Source of the DNA: Flavobacteriales bacterium
Lineage (GTDB): Bacteria; Bacteroidota; Bacteroidia; Flavobacteriales_F; PHOS-HE28
Direction: 5' to 3'
Length of the DNA stretch: 64,000 nt
Assembly (NCBI GenBank): GCA_016703005.1
Contig: JADJCX010000033.1
Coordinates: forward strand, 248,001 to 312,000
Notes under the pieces: model-generated
Database searches by the model: none
Seen by the model: only the letters and a program-made list of their open reading frames with translations
Told to the model about the DNA's origin: nothing
Shown here: positions 1 to 9,400 of the stretch, one piece after another
Numbering within the stretch: the first letter of the stretch is position 1
Layout: every line of letters begins with the position of its first letter
Translations under genes and position numbers: made by a program

Positions 1-1
1 T

Positions 2-1438
2 TTCATGCAGGGTGAGTCGTTCAACAAGGGCCGTGTGCGCTTGGCCTTGGGCATGCCCTACCTCTTTGCGCCAACGGTGGAAGGACGCTCCTACACCTAT
101 GTGGCGAAGTACATCCCACTGGGTGGTGGTGCGCCACTGGAAGCACCGCTCATCTACAGTGGCGGTGTGGACATCCCGCTCACCATACCGGGGCTCAGCA
201 CGGAGAAGATCTACATCGTGCAACTGCTGCGACGCGCCACCAACAGCGGTAGCGGCACACCCTTGCTGAACGTGGACTTCGGTGGTTCGTCAGCCTCCGC
301 ATACGCCGCGAACATCAGCGCACCGCTCACCCAAACGATCATTGGAGCGGGCATCACCACACAACTGAACCTCACGGGCGGCAATGTGGCACGCGCGGTT
401 TCATTAGCGGCGAACGACCACCTGTTGTACACCTTCCGCTTCCGCACGGGCAAGTTCAATACGCTGCAGGAGAAGTTCGCGGCATTGACCTTGGAGGGCA
501 CCACGCCCGCGCGGTATGACCACTACCAGAACGCTGATGTGCGCGGCAACGTGTCGGAAGGATTCGATGAGTTCGACATCAACGGCTACTGGAAAGATGG
601 TGTGCGGAAGCTGGGTCCGCTCGTCACGTTCGGGCCGGACTGGACGGACTCTTACTACGCGTACATCACCAACACGATGTACTCCATCTACAACCAGTAC
701 AAGGGTCGCAGGCGATACGACTTCGCCAATGGCAACAGCGTGGACCTGCCGCTGTTCCCCACAAAGCACTACATCCTGTGGGGTGGCCAGAATCCTGCTG
801 AACCGGTAGTGAGCTTCAACGGTTGGACCGATGGTCCCATCAGCGACGATGAATCGGAGGATGCCGCTGCGCCGCCACCAGCGGGTGCCGGTAGTGTGCC
901 GATGCTGAATCTGGGCACTGGCGCCACATCGGGCATCGGCAACCTTGCGCCCGGTGCGGGCATGCTGGGTGGTGCCGGTGGCTTCAGCGGTTTGAACCTG
1001 CTCGGCGGCGGTATTGGTGGCGCGCTGGCGGGCAGCATGAGTTCGTGGCCGGGATTCGGGTTCCTCTATCGTGCTGGCAAACTGGCGACGGCCGATCAAG
1101 GCGTCATCCGGATGGCGGCGTTCAGCGCTCTCAATAAAGCGGGTAACAACGGCTCCAACCTCGCCGTGTTGCTACAGACCTACGGACCAGCGTTGACCCT
1201 CGGCAACATGCGCTACGGTGTGCACGCGGGCTACGATGCTGCCGCCTTGCGCCACACCGGTAACCTGCCGACGGTATCCCCGAGCGACGAGTTCCCGATC
1301 TTCTATAACGCCAACTACGATGTGAAGATGTACTACCGCTCGCCCATCATCGGCTCGCGCAACACCATCTCCACCAAACCCTTCACCCTGAACTATGAGG
1401 CACCTCCTAGCTACAACGACGGTACTGTTCTGTACTAG
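2..1438 (+). CDS. Hypothetical Gly/Ala-rich protein, 5' end outside window
   Basis: The frame is open to the left edge, so the Met at base 5 may be internal and the gene probably starts upstream. About 477 residues are visible. The N-terminal half looks like beta-sandwich sequence. Around residues 185-260 it is rich in Tyr, Asp and Trp. Residues 280-350 form a low-complexity Gly/Ala/Pro linker. I do not recognise a family. Its stop overlaps the start of the next gene by 44 bases, which suggests co-transcription with the FN3 protein, possibly as parts of one cell-surface system. Function unknown. Confidence 0.7.
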   Translation, partial: FMQGESFNKGRVRLALGMPYLFAPTVEGRSYTYVAKYIPLGGGAPLEAPLIYSGGVDIPLTIPGLSTEKIYIVQLLRRATNSGSGTPLLNVDFGGSSASAYAANISAPLTQTIIGAGITTQLNLTGGNVARAVSLAANDHLLYTFRFRTGKFNTLQEKFAALTLEGTTPARYDHYQNADVRGNVSEGFDEFDINGYWKDGVRKLGPLVTFGPDWTDSYYAYITNTMYSIYNQYKGRRRYDFANGNSVDLPLFPTKHYILWGGQNPAEPVVSFNGWTDGPISDDESEDAAAPPPAGAGSVPMLNLGTGATSGIGNLAPGAGMLGGAGGFSGLNLLGGGIGGALAGSMSSWPGFGFLYRAGKLATADQGVIRMAAFSALNKAGNNGSNLAVLLQTYGPALTLGNMRYGVHAGYDAAALRHTGNLPTVSPSDEFPIFYNANYDVKMYYRSPIIGSRNTISTKPFTLNYEAPPSYNDGTVLY

Positions 1439-3548
1439 CCTGGTGGCCCAAGTGGCCCTGCTGGACACGGTTGCGCTGCTGCGCGAGGATTCGCTGTACC
1501 GCGCGGAGCGCGGCAAGTACTACGCGCACATCCTCGTGAAAAGCCACTACGATGGCAAGGTGATGCGCCTGCGTTGGGCACCCGATGCGCCCGGCGGTTG
1601 GCTCAATACCAACCAGCTCGGCTATACACTGGAGCGGCTCGACTTGGGTGCGATCGGCGACACCACGGTGCACGAGTCGGCGGCGTTCTCCGCGCTCACC
1701 ACGCAGAAGCTCATACCGTTGGGCCATCAGGGATGGAAGGACCTGCACACGCAGCAACCCGATGACATCTACATCATGGTGGCGGGCGAGATGATCCACA
1801 CCGCGCTGCTACCGAAGAACATGGGCTTCAGTGCCGACATCCAAGCCGCGAGCAATGTGTTGAAGGAACGCTTCGGTTTCGCCCTGTTGTCCGCTGACTT
1901 GTCCTGGCCTGCTGCGGAAGGCAGTGCATTGGGCTACGTGGACAAGACCGTGGTGCCGGGCCATCAGTACATGTACCGGGTGAGCGTGGCAGCTGCGAGC
2001 ACAGCGTATCCCATCGAGAGCGGCGTTGCGCTCGCACGCACCGACAAGGCCGAGGTGATCAAGCGGCCCGTGATCACGCGCATCAACGAGCAGGACAGCC
2101 TCATACTGATCACTTGGCCGCGTGCCCCGCACGAGGAAGTCTTCACGGCCTACGATGTGGAGCGCAGCGAGGACGGTGGCAACAGTTGGAGGAAGATCAA
2201 CGGTCACCCCTTCGTCAGCTTCACCAACCCGGAATTGCCTAGCACCGAGGACGTGATCGTCTACACCGACACGGTGCAAGCCACCAAGAAGCAGTACGCC
2301 TATCGCATCATCGGCCTCACGGCCTTCGGGATGCGCAGCGCACCGAGCGCGGCCGTTGTTGCGCAATGGCGCGATCGCCAGCCACCGCCGGCGCCCACCA
2401 CCGTGCGCGCGGAGGAGAAGAAGAAAGGCGAGATCACTATCACGTGGGAGTACCCGGCCAACGTGCCCGATCTGAAAGGCTTCCATGTTACACGCGGCAC
2501 CTCCGTTGAAAGTGACGAGCGCGCCCTCAACACCGAACTGTTACCGCCGGGCGCGCGCAGCTTCACGGACAAGAACCCGGAGCAACACAAACACAACTAC
2601 TACTTGGTGATCGCCGTGGACACCGCCAACAACCCGGGGCTCAGCATGAGCGCCATGGGCAGCGTGGTGGATACCCTTCCCCCAGCGATGCCGACGGGTC
2701 TTGAAGGAAAAGTGGATACCAACGGCGTGGTGACCTTGACGTGGCGGCTCGGTAAGGAACCGGACCTCTACGGCTACCATGTCTTCTGGCAGAACCAGCG
2801 TGATCACGTGGAGAGCCGCCTCACCGGAACTGCTGTGCGCGATACCGTGTTCGTGGACACCATCAGCATGCGCACACTTACCGAGAAGGTGTTCTACAAG
2901 ATCATGGCCGTGGACCTGAACCGTAACGGCAGCAAGCACACCGCACTGGTCGAGTTGCAACGTCCCGACCTGCGCCCGCCGACCGAACCGGTCTTCAAGG
3001 ACTACCGCGTGAACGATGATGGCATCTGGATGAAGTGGGCACCGAGCAGCAGCAAGGATGTCTTGCGCCATGTGGTGTTGCGCCGCACTGTTGGTGAGGC
3101 CAAGTGGGATACGGTGGCGAGCATACCGATGGCGAATAAGACCTTCGAGTTCAACGATCCTGACAAAGGCAAGCCGGCCTTCTACGAGTACGCGGTCGTC
3201 GCATTCGACGATGCGGGCTGGAGCACGTTCGGACAGACGAACTTGAAGTTGCGCATGAACAGCAAGGAGAAACTTCCGAAGGTGGAAATGCTGGATGCAG
3301 CGTACAACGCGGACAAGAAATGGGTCGAACTCACATGGGACTACGCACCGCGTGATGGCGTTGAGTTCGTGCTGTACAAAAGCGTGGCCGGTGGCAAGTG
3401 GCAACAGGTGAAGCTGCTTCCGAACGCGGTGCGCACCTACAAGGACCGGCTGGTATCACCGGGCAAGGAATGCACATACTTCATTCAAGTGGTCACCGCC
3501 AACGGACGCGATAGCGACTACTCGCCGAAGAGCACGGTGAAGATGTGA
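1395..3548 (+). CDS. Secreted fibronectin type III repeat protein
   Basis: The 717-residue product begins with a signal peptide (MRHLLATTTVLFCTSLVAQ). The first 220 residues match nothing I recognise. After that come about five FN3-like domains of 90-100 residues, starting near residues 225, 325, 427, 527 and 622. Each has the typical 'ITW..P' and 'Y.V.R' strands and begins with a Pro-rich hinge such as RQPPPAPTTV or DLRPPTEPVF. No T9SS sorting domain is seen at the C-terminus, so it may stay periplasmic or be held by a partner. The start codon lies inside the upstream gene (44-base overlap), which implies translational coupling. A structural or adhesion role is inferred only from the FN3 repeats. 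Confidence 0.85.
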   Translation: MRHLLATTTVLFCTSLVAQVALLDTVALLREDSLYRAERGKYYAHILVKSHYDGKVMRLRWAPDAPGGWLNTNQLGYTLERLDLGAIGDTTVHESAAFSALTTQKLIPLGHQGWKDLHTQQPDDIYIMVAGEMIHTALLPKNMGFSADIQAASNVLKERFGFALLSADLSWPAAEGSALGYVDKTVVPGHQYMYRVSVAAASTAYPIESGVALARTDKAEVIKRPVITRINEQDSLILITWPRAPHEEVFTAYDVERSEDGGNSWRKINGHPFVSFTNPELPSTEDVIVYTDTVQATKKQYAYRIIGLTAFGMRSAPSAAVVAQWRDRQPPPAPTTVRAEEKKKGEITITWEYPANVPDLKGFHVTRGTSVESDERALNTELLPPGARSFTDKNPEQHKHNYYLVIAVDTANNPGLSMSAMGSVVDTLPPAMPTGLEGKVDTNGVVTLTWRLGKEPDLYGYHVFWQNQRDHVESRLTGTAVRDTVFVDTISMRTLTEKVFYKIMAVDLNRNGSKHTALVELQRPDLRPPTEPVFKDYRVNDDGIWMKWAPSSSKDVLRHVVLRRTVGEAKWDTVASIPMANKTFEFNDPDKGKPAFYEYAVVAFDDAGWSTFGQTNLKLRMNSKEKLPKVEMLDAAYNADKKWVELTWDYAPRDGVEFVLYKSVAGGKWQQVKLLPNAVRTYKDRLVSPGKECTYFIQVVTANGRDSDYSPKSTVKM

Positions 3549-3707
3549 TCAACGTGTTTGACGTGTAGATCCGCACTACACATTGAACGGGCCTTATACA
3601 CCATGCGCCCTACCACCCGCGTAGTATTGATGCGAGGCTCTTAGGGACAGGAGGCCTCGTAAGGTGAAGCAGTTCCGACTTGACGTGTCGGGACCGTTCT
3701 GGTCGGC

Positions 3708-3736
3708 GGGCCGCCCACTCCACGAGAGGGCGGCCC
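3708..3736. other. GC-rich hairpin in the gap after the FN3 gene
   Basis: Perfect 9-bp arms GGGCCGCCC and GGGCGGCCC surround an 11-base loop. There is no T-tract on either side, so it is not a standard intrinsic terminator. It is the only structured element in the 287-base gap between the FN3 gene and the choice-of-anchor L gene. Confidence 0.4.
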
Positions 3737-3808
3737 GTTGCGTTGCGGCCGCGAACAACAGGAATACCTGTACGCACGATCGGTTGAACGTTGCCCACAG
3801 CAGGCTAC

Positions 3809-3816
3809 TACATTCG
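3809..3816 (+). promoter_or_regulatory. TACATTCG box before the choice-of-anchor L gene
   Basis: TACATTCG differs at one position from the Bacteroidota -7 element TANNTTTG and lies 19 bases before the ATG. The same box recurs before rpsP, and close variants precede hisS, dnaE and other genes here. No well-spaced -33 TTG is visible, so the assignment is tentative. Confidence 0.35.
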
Positions 3817-3835
3817 TCATCAGAAACCCACACGC

Positions 3836-4840
3836 ATGAAGAAGCTCATTACCCTTTCTGTGCTCGCACTGTCGTCGATCGGTGCAAGTGCACAACTCAC
3901 GGTCACCGACAGCCTCACCACCGGTTCCATCGCAACCCTGTTGGAAGGCATCGGCGTAACGGTAAGCAACGTAACGGTGAATTGTGCCGGCAACGCCATG
4001 GGCCACTTCATCGGCTCCAGTGAGCTATCGATCACCGAAGGTCTACTGATCACCAGTGGTGGCGCCGATCAGGTGGCTGGTGCCAGCTTGGACTTTGCCT
4101 CCATCGGGAATAATACCCCGGGTGATGCGGATATCGATGCCGCCCTCGGGTTCGGTACGGTGACGTACGATGCCTGTGTTCTCGAATTCGATTGTCTGCC
4201 CATGGGCGACACGCTACTGTTCAATTTCTCTTTCGGTAGCGAGGAATACCAAGAGTACGTTGGATCAGCCTTCAACGATGCCTTCGCCATCTATCTCTCC
4301 GGTCCGGGCTTCCCGAACCCAACCAACGTGGCCGCCATTCCTGGCGGAACGCTGGTGTCCATCAACAACGTGAACACCACCCTGAACCCGACATACTACT
4401 ACGACAACGAGAACCCCGCTGGCCAGTATGTGAGCTACGACGGCTTCACCACGAACCTCACGGCCTTCGCCGTGGTGCAACCCGGCCAACAGTACCATTT
4501 CAAAGTGGTGGTGACCGATGTGGGCGACATGGTGTTCGATAGTGGTGTGTTCCTGGAAGCCTTCAGCTTCCGCAGCCCCATGTTCACCACCGCCATCGGA
4601 GAAGCAGACGCATGGCCCTTCCGCGTTGTCGTCAATGGCGCTTCGTTGGAACTGGTTGCACCCGGCGCCTCAGTCAATTCGCAATTGGAAGTGCTCGACG
4701 CGGCAGGCCGCATTGTGCATACGGATGTGCTGACGGGCGAGCGCAGCACCATCGACATCGGTTCGTTGCCGCAAGGCGCATATGCCGTGCGCATCCTCAC
4801 CGGCGATGTACAAGGCGTCGCGCGCTTCGTGAAGGGCTGA
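3836..4840 (+). CDS. Choice-of-anchor L domain protein with T9SS sorting domain
   Basis: A 334-residue secreted protein. The chosen start gives a clean signal peptide (MKKLITLSVLALSSIGASAQ); an in-frame ATG 45 bases upstream would add a non-signal extension. The choice-of-anchor L domain covers about residues 20-245. It is recognised by SITEGLLITSGG and by the core FGSEEYQEYVGSAFNDAFAI. The last 75 residues form a short T9SS type A-like sorting domain (LEVLDAAGRIVH ... LPQGAYAVRI ... RFVKG). It is probably exported by T9SS and surface attached or released. Related to the decayed copy at 28164-28855. A terminator follows directly. Confidence 0.88.
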   Translation: MKKLITLSVLALSSIGASAQLTVTDSLTTGSIATLLEGIGVTVSNVTVNCAGNAMGHFIGSSELSITEGLLITSGGADQVAGASLDFASIGNNTPGDADIDAALGFGTVTYDACVLEFDCLPMGDTLLFNFSFGSEEYQEYVGSAFNDAFAIYLSGPGFPNPTNVAAIPGGTLVSINNVNTTLNPTYYYDNENPAGQYVSYDGFTTNLTAFAVVQPGQQYHFKVVVTDVGDMVFDSGVFLEAFSFRSPMFTTAIGEADAWPFRVVVNGASLELVAPGASVNSQLEVLDAAGRIVHTDVLTGERSTIDIGSLPQGAYAVRILTGDVQGVARFVKG

Positions 4841-4856
4841 ACCGGACGCTTCGTGC

Positions 4857-4891
4857 AAGGGGCTTCTCATCTCCGGATGGGAAGCCCCTTT
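4857..4891 (+). terminator. Intrinsic terminator after the choice-of-anchor L gene
   Basis: A 10-bp stem AAGGGGCTTC/GAAGCCCCTT is extended by an inner CATC/GATG pairing around a TCCG loop. It starts 16 bases after the stop codon and is followed by a weak T-rich stretch (TTTCGTT). It separates this gene from hisS. Confidence 0.65.
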
Positions 4892-4908
4892 CGTTAAGGG
4901 CCTCCGGG

Positions 4909-4916
4909 TACTTTCG
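4909..4916 (+). promoter_or_regulatory. TACTTTCG box before hisS
   Basis: This -7-like box lies 11 bases before the hisS ATG and just after the preceding terminator, where a promoter is expected. The identical octamer precedes the genes at 15961 and 60943. No convincing -33 TTG was found. Confidence 0.35.
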
Positions 4917-4927
4917 CCGCTGTTCGC

Positions 4928-6307
4928 ATGGCACAGAAACCCAGTACGCCGAAAGGCACCCGTGATTTCAGTCCGCAGGAGATGCTGCGGCGCAAGTACA
5001 TCTTCGGCACCATCGAGAAGGTTTTCCAGAAGTATGGCTTCCTGCCGCTGGAAACCCCGGCCATGGAGAACTTGGAGACGCTTACGGGGAAGTATGGTGA
5101 GGAAGGGGATCGGTTGATCTTCAAGATCCTCAACAGCGGGGATGCGTGGAAGGAAGTGAGCGAGGATGTGAAGGCGAAGCTGAAAGCAGGTGAGGAAGTG
5201 CATCCCGGGAAGTTGGCGACGCAACTCAGCGAGAAGGCGCTACGCTACGACCTCACCGTACCCTTCGCGCGTTACGTGGTGCAACACCAGAACGAGATAG
5301 CGTTCCCTTTTAAACGTTACCAGATCCAACCGGTGTGGCGGGCCGATCGTCCGCAGAAAGGGAGGTACCGCGAGTTCTATCAGTGCGACGCCGATATGAT
5401 CGGCAGCAAGAGTTTGCTGAACGAGGTGGAGTTGGTGCAGTTGTTCGATGACGTGTTCACCGATCTCGGTTTGGCCGTCGTCATCAAGATCAACGATCGC
5501 AAGGTGCTCAGCGGCATTGCCGAGATCAGCGGTCAGCCGGAGAAAGTCGTTGACATGGTCACGGCCATCGACAAACTCGACAAGATCGGCCGGGAGAAAG
5601 TTGAGGAGGAGATGCGCAACAAAGGGATCACCGACGACGCCATCGCGCGCATCGCACCGTTGTTCTCGTTGAGCGGTTCGTGGAAGGAACAACGTCCGCA
5701 GTTGGAGCAGTGGTTGGCACCTTCCGCAGTGGCCCAGCAAGGACTGAAAGATCTCGCGTTCACCTTCGATGCCGTGGCCAACATGAAGTCCGCCCGCCTT
5801 GAATTCGACCCGACACTCGCGCGCGGCCTCGACTACTACACCGGTGCCATCTTCGAAGTGAAATCCTCCGAAGGCACCATGCCCGGCAGCATCTGCGGCG
5901 GTGGTCGTTACGATGACCTCACCGGCGTCTTCGGCTTGAAAGGCATGAGCGGCGTGGGCATCAGCTTCGGCGCGGACAGGATCTACGATGTGTTGTTGGA
6001 GACGAACAAATTCCCGGCGGAACTCGGCGCCAGCACGCGCGTGCTCTTCGCCAACTTCGGTGAGGCGGAAGCGGTGCATTGCCTGAAGTTGCTGCGACAG
6101 GTCAGGGAGGCGGGCATCAGCGCCGAGCTCTACCCCGATCAAGTGAAGATGGCCAAGCAGTTCAAGTACGCCGACGACAAGGGCATCGCCTACGTCGCCA
6201 TCATCGGCGACAACGAGATGAAGCAGGGCATCATCACGGTGAAGGACATGAAGACCGGCGAGCAGAAGGCCGTGAAACCGGAGGATCTTGTGGCCTTGCT
6301 CCAATGA
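4928..6307 (+). CDS. hisS: Histidine--tRNA ligase
   Basis: Cytoplasmic class II aminoacyl-tRNA synthetase that charges tRNA-His. The 459-residue length fits the longer HisRS form. Motif 2 lies near residues 130-150 (QPVWRADRPQKGRYREFYQCD region). The histidine-specific box ARGLDYYTGAIFEV is near residue 297, GGGRYDDL near 324 and the motif 3 region GVGISFGADRI near 342. The last ~90 residues are the HGTP-type anticodon-binding domain. The start MAQKPSTPKGTRDFSP aligns with the family's usual N-terminus. It is followed after 55 bases by hutH, which consumes the same amino acid. Confidence 0.97.
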   Translation: MAQKPSTPKGTRDFSPQEMLRRKYIFGTIEKVFQKYGFLPLETPAMENLETLTGKYGEEGDRLIFKILNSGDAWKEVSEDVKAKLKAGEEVHPGKLATQLSEKALRYDLTVPFARYVVQHQNEIAFPFKRYQIQPVWRADRPQKGRYREFYQCDADMIGSKSLLNEVELVQLFDDVFTDLGLAVVIKINDRKVLSGIAEISGQPEKVVDMVTAIDKLDKIGREKVEEEMRNKGITDDAIARIAPLFSLSGSWKEQRPQLEQWLAPSAVAQQGLKDLAFTFDAVANMKSARLEFDPTLARGLDYYTGAIFEVKSSEGTMPGSICGGGRYDDLTGVFGLKGMSGVGISFGADRIYDVLLETNKFPAELGASTRVLFANFGEAEAVHCLKLLRQVREAGISAELYPDQVKMAKQFKYADDKGIAYVAIIGDNEMKQGIITVKDMKTGEQKAVKPEDLVALLQ

Positions 6308-6327
6308 CCCATTCGCGTATCTGTACC

Positions 6328-6346
6328 GTCGACCCACCGGGTCGAC
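6328..6346. repeat. 19-bp palindrome between hisS and hutH
   Basis: GTCGACCCACCGGGTCGAC has perfect 8-bp arms around ACC. It starts 20 bases after the hisS stop and ends 16 bases before the hutH ATG. It could be an operator, a weak hairpin or a copy of a dispersed repeat. No T-tract follows. Confidence 0.5.
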
Positions 6347-6362
6347 ACTATCACCAGCATTG

Positions 6363-7847
6363 ATGGCAAGCGTCCACCACATCACCACCAAAGGCATCAC
6401 AATCGCTGAGCTGGATGCCGTCGTACGCGAGCGCAAGCATATCGCCTTGGCACCCGACGCGAAGGCAGCAGTTGAGAAGAGCCACCGTTGGTTGCGGGAG
6501 AAGATCGCCAGCAGCGATGAAGCGATCTATGGTGTGAACACCGGCTTCGGTGCGCTGGCGGATACCCGCATCGACAAGAAGGATCTTGCTACGCTTCAAC
6601 GCAACTTGGTGATGAGCCATGCCTGCGGCAGTGGTGCACCCATCTGCGCCGACCGTGTGCGCGCCATGCTTGTGTTGAAAGTGCAGAACATGGCCATAGG
6701 TCATAGCGGTGTTGCGCCTGCAACCGTGCAGCGCTATATCGACATGCACAACATGGACGTGTTGCCCGTGGTTTACGAGCGCGGTTCGCTCGGCGCTTCA
6801 GGTGATCTCGCGCCGTTGGCGCACTTGGCGTTGCCCTTGCTCGGCTTGGGCGAAGTGGTCAGTGGTGGCAAGCGCATGGCCGCTGCCACAGCCATCGGCA
6901 TCATGGGTTGGGAGCCATTGGTGCTCGGCCCCAAGGAAGGACTGGCGTTGTTGAACGGTACGCAATTCATGAGCGCGCACTTGGCGCTGATCCTGGCGAT
7001 AGCACAACGTTTGGCCGAACGCGCGGATGCCATCGCAGCTCTTTCGCTAGATGCGTTCGACGGCCGCATGGAACCTTTCCACAGCGCCGTGCATGAAGTG
7101 CGGCATCATCCCGGCCAGATCGCGGTAGCTGCCCACATGCGCTCGTTGTTGGCGGGCAGCGCGCTCGCAACGCGACCAAAGGCACATGTGCAGGATCCGT
7201 ACAGCTTCCGATGCATCCCGCAGGTGCACGGTGCCAGCCGCGACGCGATCGACTATGCCGTGCAAGTTGCGGAGCGTGAACTGGCCGCTGTGACGGACAA
7301 TCCGACGGTATTCCCGGAGGAGAACATGATCGTGAGCGCAGGCAACTTCCACGGCCAACCGTTAGCGTTGGTGCTGGACTTCTTGGCGATTGCCCTCGCC
7401 GAACTCGGCAGCATCAGCGAGCGGCGCACGTACAAACTGATCAGCGGCCAGCGCGGGCTGCCGGCCTTCCTCGTGGCGAAGCCCGGTCTCAACAGCGGCT
7501 TCATGATCCCGCAGTACACAGCGGCCTCGTTGGTGAGCGCGAACAAAATGCGCTGCATGCCGAACAGCGTGGACACCATCGATAGCAGCAACGGCCAAGA
7601 GGACCATGTGAGCATGGGCGCGGCCGGTGCGATCAAGTGTTGGGATGTGCTGCACGACGTGGAACGCATCCTGGCCATCGAACTGTTGAACGCCGCACAA
7701 GCACTCGACTTCCGTCGCCCGCTGCGCAGCTCGCCCGAGCTGGAGGACCTGCACGCGCGCTTCCGCAAGCAGGTGGCCTTCGTCGAGGACGATGTGGTGA
7801 TGTTCGACCTGATGGAGAACGCGACTGCTTTCGTGCGGTCGGCGTGA
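6363..7847 (+). CDS. hutH: Histidine ammonia-lyase
   Basis: Cytoplasmic MIO-dependent aromatic amino acid lyase that deaminates L-histidine to urocanate. The 494-residue length is normal. The Ala-Ser-Gly triad that forms the MIO cofactor is at residues 145-147 (GSLGASGDLAPLAH). The catalytic Tyr is at 57 (IYGVNTGFG). His86 in NLVMSHACG corresponds to the His that marks histidine lyases; phenylalanine lyases carry a hydrophobic residue there. The C-terminal SSNGQEDHVSMG motif is also typical. The start at 6363 is preferred to the ATG at 6288 because the latter overlaps hisS and adds 25 unrelated residues. No other hut genes are nearby. The next gene follows after 7 bases. Confidence 0.92.
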   Translation: MASVHHITTKGITIAELDAVVRERKHIALAPDAKAAVEKSHRWLREKIASSDEAIYGVNTGFGALADTRIDKKDLATLQRNLVMSHACGSGAPICADRVRAMLVLKVQNMAIGHSGVAPATVQRYIDMHNMDVLPVVYERGSLGASGDLAPLAHLALPLLGLGEVVSGGKRMAAATAIGIMGWEPLVLGPKEGLALLNGTQFMSAHLALILAIAQRLAERADAIAALSLDAFDGRMEPFHSAVHEVRHHPGQIAVAAHMRSLLAGSALATRPKAHVQDPYSFRCIPQVHGASRDAIDYAVQVAERELAAVTDNPTVFPEENMIVSAGNFHGQPLALVLDFLAIALAELGSISERRTYKLISGQRGLPAFLVAKPGLNSGFMIPQYTAASLVSANKMRCMPNSVDTIDSSNGQEDHVSMGAAGAIKCWDVLHDVERILAIELLNAAQALDFRRPLRSSPELEDLHARFRKQVAFVEDDVVMFDLMENATAFVRSA

Positions 7848-7854
7848 TCGGACC

Positions 7855-8496
7855 ATGCGTACCTACCTCTTGCCCGGCATCGCATGCGATCATCACCTGT
7901 TCGACCGGGTCGACCTCGATGGATTTGATGTCGTGAAACTGGATTGGCCCCGGTTCAAGAAGGGTTGCTCACTGGCCGATATCGCGAAGGATCTTCTTCC
8001 GATGGTGGATATCACACAGCCGCATGTGCTGGCGGGCGTGAGCATGGGCGGCATGGTGGCGCAGGAGTTGGCCGTGCGCACGAACCCGTTGAAGGTGGTC
8101 CTCATCAGCACATGGACCCATCCACGCGAGTGGCCGTGGTTCGTGCGACTGGGCGCGCGCACAGGTGCTGCTGCGCTCATCAATGGAACCACCATGCGCC
8201 TCAGCTGGCCAGTGAAACGTGTGCTTGGTAGTCGGGACGCAGCAACGGACCGTTTCCTGATGGACATGGCTTGGAAAGAGGGGCCTGAGCAGATCAGGCG
8301 CGGTGCCGATGCCGTGTTGCATTGGAAGGGTTCTTCATGGACCGGCCCCACCGTGCGCATACACGGTGGCCACGACGCCTTGATGCCCATCGGCAACCTC
8401 ACTGCCGATCACGTGATCGCCGATGGCACGCACACCATGGTGTGGGGCCAGGCACAAGCAGTAAGCGCGGCCCTACGGACCGCGCTCACCACCTGA
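7855..8496 (+). CDS. Alpha/beta hydrolase
   Basis: A 213-residue cytoplasmic alpha/beta-fold hydrolase without a signal peptide. The nucleophile elbow GVSMGG places the Ser at residue 63. The acid is probably Asp174 (HGGHDALMP) and the base His193 (GTHTMVW), so the triad is complete. The lid is short. It starts 7 bases after hutH and is likely co-transcribed with it, but the substrate cannot be deduced. It ends 16 bases before the convergent TonB-like gene. Confidence 0.85.
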   Translation: MRTYLLPGIACDHHLFDRVDLDGFDVVKLDWPRFKKGCSLADIAKDLLPMVDITQPHVLAGVSMGGMVAQELAVRTNPLKVVLISTWTHPREWPWFVRLGARTGAAALINGTTMRLSWPVKRVLGSRDAATDRFLMDMAWKEGPEQIRRGADAVLHWKGSSWTGPTVRIHGGHDALMPIGNLTADHVIADGTHTMVWGQAQAVSAALRTALTT

Positions 8497-8512
8497 CCAC
8501 CCGCACCACCAA

Positions 8513-9400
8513 CTACTTGCCGATCTCGAAAACGATCTTCTGCTGATGTAGCACGGGTACCGGTTGATCATCGATCATACCCGGCTTCCAGCGCGGCATG
8601 CTCCGTACAACTCGTAAGGCTTCCGCATCCAGTTCCTTCTTTACACCCTTCGCCAACCGCACACGCGTCACGCTCCCGTCAACATCCACGACGAACTCCA
8701 CCCACACGGTGCCTTCGTGTCCGAGTTCTTCGCTCACCCCCGGATAGTGTACTTCGCGCTCGAAGAATTTCGTCAAGCCCTTCTGCCCGCCGGGGAATTC
8801 AGGATGCACGTCCAATTGCCAGATGTGTTTGAGGTGGGTATCGCTTCCGCCGCTACCGCTGTTCACCTGTCCGCCACCGCCACCAGTCGTCGGCGGTACT
8901 CCACCAGGCCCACTTGATATGCCCCCTTTGTCCGGCGCAGGCCCACTTACAGTGAGGGAACTGTCCACTTTCAACTCGGGTTGGGCCGGCAGGCTGTCGA
9001 TGGCTACAACGATCTCCGGCTCTTTGGCGGGGTCCTTCACGGGCGGGATCACTTCTGTTTTGATCGGTGTCGGGGGCTGCGGTGGGTACACCTTACCGAT
9101 ATCGATGATCACTCCATCGGGAATATGCGGAGGGATGATAGTGGGCGGAGCGACGAAATTCCCTGCGGAAAGCAGCATAGGTATTGCGAACCCGGCAGCC
9201 ACTATCCCTGAAGCCGATAGGAACGATACGATCATCACCCGATGATGCTCTTGTCGGATCCGGTACGCCCCGTAACGGCGGTTGCGATCGGCGAAGACGA
9301 CATCGTTGCGGCTTGAACTGAGCACATTGCTCCAGCCGAGATCGGAAAGGAGCAAAGAGAAAAGCACTACGACCAGGAGGAGGATCAGCGCAGTTGTCAT
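8513..9400 (-). CDS. TonB family energy transducer-like protein
   Basis: About 295 residues. It starts with a hydrophobic segment (ALILLLVVVLFSLLL), followed by the motif FADRNRRYGAYRIRQ typical of Bacteroidota TonB proteins. A second membrane segment lies near residues 52-75. A Pro-rich region (PPQPPTPIKTEVIPP) and a Gly/Ser linker precede a C-terminal TonB domain (about residues 215-293: HEGTVWVEFVVDVDGSV ... MPRWKPG). It should span the inner membrane and reach outer-membrane receptors, but no ExbB/ExbD or receptor is adjacent. The start at 9400 is a choice; an in-frame ATG at 9448 adds 16 residues. Two N-terminal membrane segments rather than one are slightly unusual. Confidence 0.85.
   Translation of the reverse strand: MTTALILLLVVVLFSLLLSDLGWSNVLSSSRNDVVFADRNRRYGAYRIRQEHHRVMIVSFLSASGIVAAGFAIPMLLSAGNFVAPPTIIPPHIPDGVIIDIGKVYPPQPPTPIKTEVIPPVKDPAKEPEIVVAIDSLPAQPELKVDSSLTVSGPAPDKGGISSGPGGVPPTTGGGGGQVNSGSGGSDTHLKHIWQLDVHPEFPGGQKGLTKFFEREVHYPGVSEELGHEGTVWVEFVVDVDGSVTRVRLAKGVKKELDAEALRVVRSMPRWKPGMIDDQPVPVLHQQKIVFEIGK

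Noticed and set aside
2541..3404. 287-residue minus-strand open frame
   Set aside because: Antisense to the FN3 repeats; no signal, fold or motif.
5240..6436. 398-residue minus-strand open frame
   Set aside because: Antisense to hisS and rich in His/Asp/Val in the usual shadow pattern.
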